DNA from: Nocardioidaceae bacterium
Lineage (GTDB): Bacteria; Actinomycetota; Actinomycetes; Propionibacteriales; Nocardioidaceae
NCBI GenBank assembly: GCA_013698435.1
Contig: JACCVA010000028.1
Span: forward strand, 1 to 17,296
Direction: 5' to 3'
Length of the DNA: 17,296 nt
Shown: in pieces, positions 12,960 to 17,296 of the stretch
How the letters are laid out: each line of letters starts with the position of its first letter
Numbering within the stretch: position 1 is the stretch's first letter
Position numbers and translations under genes: made by a program
The notes under the pieces: generated by a model
Seen by the model: only the letters and a program-made list of their open reading frames with translations
Database searches by the model: none
What the model was told of the DNA's origin: nothing

Positions 12960-13820
12960 CGTGGCGAGCTTCGTCTCCATCGACCGCTTTTGCGCAGGTG
13001 ACGTCCAGGTGCCGGTCGCGACGAGGACCGCCGGCCCCTTCAGGTGGAGGTGACCGTCGGCACCCCAGGTGACGGTGAGTGCGCCTCCTGGGACGGTGAC
13101 GGAGTACGTCGTCGGAAGCGGCGGTGGTGTGCTGCCGGCGGACCGGCTCACCGCGGCGGCGACGGCGGCGCAGGCACCGGTGCCGCACGACCACGTCTCA
13201 CCGGCCCCGCGCTCGTGCACCCGCATCGCGACCGTCTGGTCGCCTGCGGCCACGAACTCGACGTTGACGCCGTCGGGATACTCGTGCGCGCACGAGATCG
13301 GCGCTCTCGAGAGCTCACCGACCTCGGCCAGCGTCTCGACGAAGACGACAGCATGCGGGTTGCCGGTGTCGACGCGGACGGCGTCGTAGTGGCGGCCGTT
13401 GGCGCTGATGTCGACTTGCCCCCCGATCACCGGGGCCCCCATGTCGACGCTGATCTCGCCGTCGTCGCAGTACGTCACCTGCTTGATGCCGTCACGCGTG
13501 TCGACCGCGAGCGGACCGTCGAGACCGGCCGGGTCGACCAGCCCGCTGGCCTCGAGGTAGCGGGCGAAGACGCGAACGCCATTGCCGCACATCTGCGACA
13601 CCGAGCCGTCGGCGTTGCGGTAGTCCATGAACCACGCCGCCCCGCCGTCGACGTCACCGCGCAGCACCCGCAGCACCCCGTCGGCGCCGACCCCGCCCCG
13701 CCGGTCGCACAGCTGCGCGACGACCGCGGGCTCGAGGTCGCCGTGCACGGAACCGTCGAGATCCGGCAGTACGACGAAGTCGTTGTGCGTGCCGTGGCCT
13801 TTGACGAAGGGGAAGTTCAC
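12957..13820 (-). CDS. dapF: Diaminopimelate epimerase
   Basis: DapF converts LL- to meso-diaminopimelate, the lysine precursor and peptidoglycan cross-linking residue. The 287-residue protein has the two-fold repeat of the family with both catalytic cysteines: Cys78 (QMCGNGVRVFARYL) and Cys212 (ETWSCGTGACAA). The substrate-binding segments 'KGHGTHNDFVV', 'YRNADGS' and 'GNPHAVVF' are present. The GTG at 13820 overlaps the miaA stop in a GTGA, so translation is coupled; the reading frame stays open further upstream inside miaA, but homology starts at this GTG (reads as MNFPFVKGHG). It looks complete and functional. The gene order miaA-dapF-hflX is typical of actinobacteria. Confidence 0.97.
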   Translation of the reverse strand: MNFPFVKGHGTHNDFVVLPDLDGSVHGDLEPAVVAQLCDRRGGVGADGVLRVLRGDVDGGAAWFMDYRNADGSVSQMCGNGVRVFARYLEASGLVDPAGLDGPLAVDTRDGIKQVTYCDDGEISVDMGAPVIGGQVDISANGRHYDAVRVDTGNPHAVVFVETLAEVGELSRAPISCAHEYPDGVNVEFVAAGDQTVAMRVHERGAGETWSCGTGACAAVAAAVSRSAGSTPPPLPTTYSVTVPGGALTVTWGADGHLHLKGPAVLVATGTWTSPAQKRSMETKLAT

Positions 13821-14734
13821 GCCCTCGATCGTACGGCGTCGAGCGCTAGCTCCGAGATGTTCGGAGCGTCGTACGGAAGCCAGCTGATGCGGGGGTCGCG
13901 GCGGAACCAGGCGTCCTGGCGCCGTGCGAACCTGCGCGTGCCGACGACGGTCGCCTGCCGCGCCTCCTCCTCGCTCCACTCCCCCGAAAGGAACCTGAGG
14001 ACCTGTGCGTAGCCGAGGGCGCGGCTCGCCGTCCGGCCCTCGCGCAGACCGGCACGTTCGAGGCGGCGGACCTCGTCGACGAGGCCGGCCGCCCACATCC
14101 GGTCGACGCGCGCCTCGATGCGTGCGTCGATGACGTCTCGAGGGACGTCGATGCCGAGCTGCACGACGTCGTCGAAGGCGTACACATGCTCCGGAAGCGT
14201 TGCCCGGAAGGGCTTTCCGGTGATCTCGACGACCTCGAGCGCCCGCACGATACGTCGCCCGTTGCCGGGCAGGATGACCGCGGCAGCCTCCGGGTCGACG
14301 TCGTGGAGCCGACGGTGCAGCGCAGCGGGGCCCACGGCGGCGAGCTCGGCGTCGAGGCGTCGGCGTACGTCGGCGTCGGTGCCCGGGAAGTCGAACTCGT
14401 CAAGCACCGCTCGCAGGTAGAGCGCCGAGCCGCCGGTCACGATGGGCGGCACGCCACGTCGACGGCAGTGCGTGATCGCCAGGCGTGCCCACCCCTGGAA
14501 CTCAGCGACGCTCGCCGGTTCAGTGACGTCGAGCAGGTCGAGGAGGTGGTGCGGGACGCCGCGCCGTTCTGCCGCGCTCAGCTTGGCCGTGCCGATGTCC
14601 ATGCCGCGGTAGAGCTGCATGGAGTCACCGTTGACCACCTCGCCACCAAGAGCGATGGCCAGCTCGACCGAAAGGTCGCTCTTGCCGGCTGCGGTCGGGC
14701 CGACCACGGCGATCAGCACAGGGTCGGCGTCCAC
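13817..14734 (-). CDS. miaA: tRNA dimethylallyltransferase
   Basis: MiaA transfers a dimethylallyl group to N6 of A37 in tRNAs reading UNN codons. The 305-residue protein has the P-loop GPTAAGKS (12-19), the DSMQLYRGMDIGTAK segment (37-51) with the catalytic Asp37, 'IVTGGSALYLRAVLDEFDFPG', and the C-terminal 'TRRFARRQDAWFRRDPRISW'. The start is a GTG at 14734 with GATACT six bases upstream and no ribosome-binding site; its stop overlaps dapF. The partner methylthiotransferase gene miaB is usually close by in actinobacteria and may lie beyond the right edge. Confidence 0.97.
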   Translation of the reverse strand: MDADPVLIAVVGPTAAGKSDLSVELAIALGGEVVNGDSMQLYRGMDIGTAKLSAAERRGVPHHLLDLLDVTEPASVAEFQGWARLAITHCRRRGVPPIVTGGSALYLRAVLDEFDFPGTDADVRRRLDAELAAVGPAALHRRLHDVDPEAAAVILPGNGRRIVRALEVVEITGKPFRATLPEHVYAFDDVVQLGIDVPRDVIDARIEARVDRMWAAGLVDEVRRLERAGLREGRTASRALGYAQVLRFLSGEWSEEEARQATVVGTRRFARRQDAWFRRDPRISWLPYDAPNISELALDAVRSRA

Positions 14735-14746
14735 CCGCCCAGTATC
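14735..14746 (-). promoter_or_regulatory. Putative leaderless promoter of miaA (and dapF)
   Basis: On the minus strand GATACT (14746-14741) is followed by GGGCGG and the GTG at 14734, again six bases. The hexamer differs from TATACT only at its first base. The 14-bp inverted repeat described next ends three bases upstream of it and fills the usual spacer and -35 region. Confidence 0.45.
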
Positions 14747-14749
14747 ACC

Positions 14750-14809
14750 GACCGACTTGTCAGGGTGTGCTGGACAGGTTGGCGCTCAGCGGAGGCTGAC
14801 AAGTCGGTC
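14750..14809. repeat. Perfect 14-bp inverted repeat between the peptidase gene and miaA
   Basis: GACCGACTTGTCAG (14750-14763) and CTGACAAGTCGGTC (14796-14809) are exact reverse complements separated by 32 bases. One arm overlaps the peptidase stop codon (14808-14810) and the other ends three bases before the miaA -10. As RNA it could be a terminator for the peptidase gene, though the loop is long and no T-run follows. As DNA it could be a two-site operator for miaA. The right-hand copy itself contains CTGAC-N6-GTCAG. Confidence 0.65.
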
Positions 14810-16370
14810 AGCTCGGTCGCGGAGTGCGCGGTGAGTCGAGCCACCGGTCAATCAGCGAGGTGAAGTCGCGTCCGGTCTCGACGTTGACGTAACGCGTGAA
14901 CGTCAAGCGGTCGACGTGGCCGTTGTCGTGATCGGTGACCCACGTCTTGACCAGCCGCTCGAACGCCTGGTCGCCGACCTGCTTGCGTATCTCGTTGAGC
15001 ATCATGGCCGGCCCGAGGTAGACGTTGAGGTCGCCGAACGACTGGGGGTCGTAGTCACCTGGCGGACCGGACTGCTGCCGCGCCTGGTTGTCGTAGCCGC
15101 GCCACTCGTCTACTCCGCCGGCGTACATCGGCCTGCCGAGGTCTCCCTCGTACCACTGCTGGAAGTACATCGCGAAGCCCTCGCTGAGCCATAGCCCGCG
15201 CCAGTCGACCGGCGTGACCGCATCGCCGTACCACTGGTGCGAGAGCTCGTGTTGCAGCACCGCGTCAGGGCGCTCGGCCGCACCTCGGCTCATCGTGACC
15301 AGCGTCTGCGTCTCCATCGCGCTCGTGCCGCCGACGACCACGACGCCGAGCGTCGAGAACGGGTAGTCGCCGGCGTGGCCCTCGAGCCACTCGAACGCGG
15401 TGGCCCCTTCGCGCTTGAGCGTTGGCAGCAGGTCCGTGTCTCGCGGCATCAGCCAGTAGGAGATCTCCATCCCGCTGTTTGTGATGCCGGTGTGCCGCCT
15501 GTAGGGACCGATGGCGATCGTTGTGAGGTAGGAAGCCATCGGTTCGTCGACGTGCCAGTTCGTGACGGTCTCGCCGCCCGCGCGGGCCCGACCGGTGAGC
15601 TTGCCGTTGAACACCCCCACGTCTGCGCCGCGGGTGTGGATCCGGGCGTCGTACAGCGCCTCGTCGGACGGGTGGTCGTTCACCGGGTACCACGTGAAGG
15701 CGCCGAACGGCTCCTGGAACGTGTAGACGTTGCCGTCTCGGTCGGTGTTCCAGCCGAGGCCCTCGGTGCTGTCGAGGCGTCGGCTCGGCGCCGGTGTCGA
15801 GACGGGCTCGCCTCGGTAGGAGATTGTGAGGGTATGGCGGACCCCGCGCGCCATCTGCTGCCCGTGCATCACGAGACCGTCGTCGGCCTGCTCGAAACTG
15901 ACGGGCCTGGCGTCGAGCTCGACGTTGTCAACGGTCAAGGCGGCGGCCAGGTCGAGCCGGACGGTGTCGGTCGCCGTGGTGGTGCGGAACGTGGCGGTGG
16001 TCGTGCCGGTGAGCGTCTGCCCGTCCCAGCTCAGGTCGAGGAAGTAGTGGAGGACGTCGATCTCGGGGTTGCTCGTGTCAGGGTAGAAGGGGTCTTCGAC
16101 GGGTTGGGACTTTCCCGCCGTCAGCTCCATTGCAGCAGGAATGACCGGTGACGCTGACTCGGTCGATGACGTCGAGCTGTCTGAGGTCGTAGTGGTTGCG
16201 GTGGGTGTGGTGGTCGTCGGGGGCGAGGGTGTTGACGTCGACTGCGTCCGCGCCTGCCTCGGCGTACGGCCGCCGGCTGCGCTCGCGTCTTGAGCGCCGT
16301 CGCAGGCGGCCAGCGCGAGCATGAGGGCGGCCGCGGCACACACGCCTGTGCGTTTGCTGGTGGACGTCAT
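14808..16370 (-). CDS. M1-family zinc metallopeptidase, lipoprotein
   Basis: This 520-residue protein is predicted to be exported and lipid-anchored (signal peptide with lipobox L19-A-A-C22). A Thr/Ser/Pro-rich linker (about 36-76) probably spans the cell wall and could be O-glycosylated. An N-terminal beta domain (about 100-290) precedes the catalytic domain. The zinc site is HELSH (373-377) with Glu396 (WLSEGFAMY), matching HExxH-X18-E. The substrate-binding motif that is GAMEN in aminopeptidase N reads SAMETQ (349-354) here. The C-terminal ERAP/ARM-like domain of full-length M1 enzymes is absent, so this is a short M1 peptidase of the kind common in actinobacteria. The ATG at 16370 is chosen because it begins the signal peptide; the frame is open 156 bases further. 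A TATCCT (16433-16428) is a possible -10. It likely trims peptides outside the cell. Confidence 0.9.
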   Translation of the reverse strand: MTSTSKRTGVCAAAALMLALAACDGAQDASAAGGRTPRQARTQSTSTPSPPTTTTPTATTTTSDSSTSSTESASPVIPAAMELTAGKSQPVEDPFYPDTSNPEIDVLHYFLDLSWDGQTLTGTTTATFRTTTATDTVRLDLAAALTVDNVELDARPVSFEQADDGLVMHGQQMARGVRHTLTISYRGEPVSTPAPSRRLDSTEGLGWNTDRDGNVYTFQEPFGAFTWYPVNDHPSDEALYDARIHTRGADVGVFNGKLTGRARAGGETVTNWHVDEPMASYLTTIAIGPYRRHTGITNSGMEISYWLMPRDTDLLPTLKREGATAFEWLEGHAGDYPFSTLGVVVVGGTSAMETQTLVTMSRGAAERPDAVLQHELSHQWYGDAVTPVDWRGLWLSEGFAMYFQQWYEGDLGRPMYAGGVDEWRGYDNQARQQSGPPGDYDPQSFGDLNVYLGPAMMLNEIRKQVGDQAFERLVKTWVTDHDNGHVDRLTFTRYVNVETGRDFTSLIDRWLDSPRTPRPS

Positions 16371-16509
16371 GGCTCGTCTGCTTCCCGAGAAGATGCTGGC
16401 GTGCGCCGACGGCGAAACCAAGTCCTCAGGATAGATGACGCCGGAGCAGCGCACGCGGTTGTCACAGCTCACGCGTAAGCCGGCATTGGAATCGGCTCCA
16501 GCGGTCGGG

Positions 16510-16553
16510 CAGGATAGGAGATCCACTCACCCGCCTACCGACAGGAGACAGCG
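16510..16553 (+). promoter_or_regulatory. Possible -10 and ribosome-binding site of the antitoxin gene
   Basis: TTGGAA (16486-16491), 18 bases, then CAGGAT (16510-16515) is an acceptable promoter. AGGAGA at 16543-16548 is a clear ribosome-binding site a few bases before the ATG at 16554. The promoter is a weak match; the ribosome-binding site is firm. Confidence 0.4.
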
Positions 16554-16796
16554 ATGGGATTCCTCGACAAGGCACGGGCGAAGGCCACCGAAGCCGTCGA
16601 CAAGCATGGGGACAAGATCCAACAGGGCCTCAACAAGGCCGGTGACATGGCCGACAAGAGGACGCAGGGTCGGCACAGCGACAAGATCGCCAACGCCAAG
16701 ACCAAGGCGGCCCAGGCGATGGAGAAGCTGAACAAGAAGGGCGACGGCCGCCCGCCGACCGATGGGGGCGCGATGCCTCCACCGCCGCCGCACTGA
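16554..16796 (+). CDS. Rv0909/MT0933-like antitoxin
   Basis: This 80-residue, Lys/Ala/Asp-rich helical protein starts 'MGFLDKARAKATEAVDKHGD', the typical opening of the MT0933-like antitoxin family (Rv0909 in M. tuberculosis). 'KIQQGLNKAGDMADKRT' and 'HSDKIANAKTKAAQAMEKL' follow as amphipathic helices, then a Gly/Pro tail ending in PPPPPH. In M. tuberculosis the partner toxin Rv0910 is an SRPBCC-fold protein encoded next to it. Here no toxin gene is adjacent: the left neighbour is the divergent M1 peptidase and the right one is a convergent dioxygenase-like gene. It may be an orphan with a role unrelated to toxin control. An AGGAGA ribosome-binding site fixes the start. Confidence 0.85.
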   Translation: MGFLDKARAKATEAVDKHGDKIQQGLNKAGDMADKRTQGRHSDKIANAKTKAAQAMEKLNKKGDGRPPTDGGAMPPPPPH

Positions 16797-16810
16797 ACTG
16801 ACCCAGGAAG

Positions 16811-16828
16811 TGTCGCCGTACGCCGACA
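16811..16828. terminator. Hairpin between convergent antitoxin and dioxygenase-like genes
   Basis: TGTCG (16811-16815) pairs with CGACA (16824-16828) around CCGTACGC. It fills the 47-base gap between the two stops and could end transcription from both sides. The stem is short and lacks a T-run. Its right half (CGTACGCCGAC) also occurs in the hairpin downstream of hflX. Confidence 0.35.
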
Positions 16829-16843
16829 GCGGGACCGGTCGCG

Positions 16844-17296
16844 CTAGTGGTTGAACACCCAGTCGGCGACCAGGTAGCCGACACCCAAGGGCGCCTCGTC
16901 GTAGCGCAGCCGCGCCGTGACAAAGGCGCCCTGCTGTTGCGCTCGCACAGCTGCCCCGGCGAGCACCTGCCAGGGCACGCGCCCGGACGCCCACAGTTGG
17001 TCGGCGAGGACTCCGTCGAGACGTAGCAGCGCCTCGCCGTCACCGGTGCCGAGGGCCTCCGCGACCGTGCGGTCGAAGCCGGCAGCGCGATCGTCGACGT
17101 ACCCCGGCGCCGCGGTGCTGCGCTTGGCGGAACCGTCGCCGAGGACGAGAAGGGCGGTCCGCTCCACAACTTCGGCCAGCTGGCGACCGGTGCTGGCACA
17201 TTCGGCGGCAGGCGCGTCGGTCGGGACGGCCAGGTAGCTCCGGTCCCCCGACCAGCCCGCCTGGTCGAGCAGGAAGGCGCCGAGGGTCAGGCTCAA
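16844..17296 (-). CDS. Class III extradiol dioxygenase subunit B-like protein, partial
   Basis: The gene runs off the right edge, so only the C-terminal 150 residues are visible and the true start is outside. 'LLVLGDGSAKRSTAAPGYVD', 'AAGFDRTVAEALGTGD', 'LWASGRVPWQVLAGAA' and 'YDEAPLGVGYLVADW' match the C-terminal half of an actinobacterial protein annotated as class III extradiol dioxygenase subunit B-like, usually found beside miaA and miaB. The fold is that of LigB/MEMO-type proteins; whether it is an enzyme is not known, and the metal-binding N-terminal histidines are not in view. It converges with the antitoxin gene. Confidence 0.8.
   Translation of the reverse strand: MSLTLGAFLLDQAGWSGDRSYLAVPTDAPAAECASTGRQLAEVVERTALLVLGDGSAKRSTAAPGYVDDRAAGFDRTVAEALGTGDGEALLRLDGVLADQLWASGRVPWQVLAGAAVRAQQQGAFVTARLRYDEAPLGVGYLVADWVFNH

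Noticed and set aside
11418..13001. A 527-codon open frame on the plus strand
   Set aside because: It is antisense to hflX, whose motifs are unmistakable. Long antisense frames are expected in DNA with G/C at nearly every third codon position. It shows no domain pattern or start signal.
12957..14096. Longer dapF start well upstream of 13820
   Set aside because: The frame is open to 14096, but the added residues lie inside miaA in another frame and are Arg/Pro-rich. DapF homology begins at the GTG at 13820, which overlaps the miaA stop.

Overview
The window is GC-rich, tightly packed bacterial DNA. Third codon positions are almost all G or C, GTG starts are common, and the lexA promoter carries a TCGAAC-N4-GTTYGA type SOS box. 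Two lipoprotein genes, an Rv0909-type small antitoxin and the miaA-dapF-hflX-dinG-lexA order all point to an actinobacterium. From general knowledge of this neighbourhood in Streptomyces and Nocardioidaceae, I infer a Nocardioides-like member of the Propionibacteriales. The exact taxon cannot be fixed from the sequence.

Layout, left to right. (1) 52-1369, plus strand: a small SRPBCC-fold protein, then lexA with a textbook autoregulated promoter. (2) 1405-8336: an accessory module. A sensor kinase is transcribed leftward, and divergent from it runs lipoprotein > ABC ATPase 1 > ABC ATPase 2 > FtsX-type permease > OmpR-type response regulator. The first four reading frames overlap by 1-4 bases (GTGA, TGATG, ATGA), so they are translationally coupled. 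The divergent promoter region carries three 7-bp direct repeats with an exact 11-bp period next to the -35 position, a probable binding site for the response regulator. (3) 8390-10904, minus strand: the DinG/XPD-type iron-sulfur helicase and a 90-residue tail-anchored membrane protein. (4) 11021-11345: a small lipoprotein gene broken by a +1 frameshift. (5) 11400-14734, minus strand: hflX, dapF and miaA, with miaA and dapF overlapping by GTGA. (6) 14808-16370, minus strand: a secreted M1-type zinc aminopeptidase lipoprotein. (7) 16554-16796, plus strand: an Rv0909/MT0933-like small antitoxin. (8) 16844-17296, minus strand: the C-terminal part of a class III extradiol dioxygenase-like protein, cut by the window edge.

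How the parts relate. Most of the window is a conserved housekeeping neighbourhood: tRNA modification, lysine/peptidoglycan precursor synthesis, ribosome-associated GTPase, DNA helicase and SOS repressor. Between lexA and dinG, which are usually close neighbours in related genomes, sits a self-contained signalling and transport module. I read it as a stress- or antibiotic-responsive, lipoprotein-assisted MacB/LolCDE-like machine that is probably controlled by its own split two-component system. This is the best candidate for a poorly described system here.

A second pattern is a recurrent start architecture: a TAGCNT-like -10 hexamer placed exactly six bases before the start codon in five genes. 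This implies leaderless mRNAs. No stretch longer than 300 bases lacks a gene. I see no tRNA, rRNA, CRISPR array, insertion sequence or phage attachment site.
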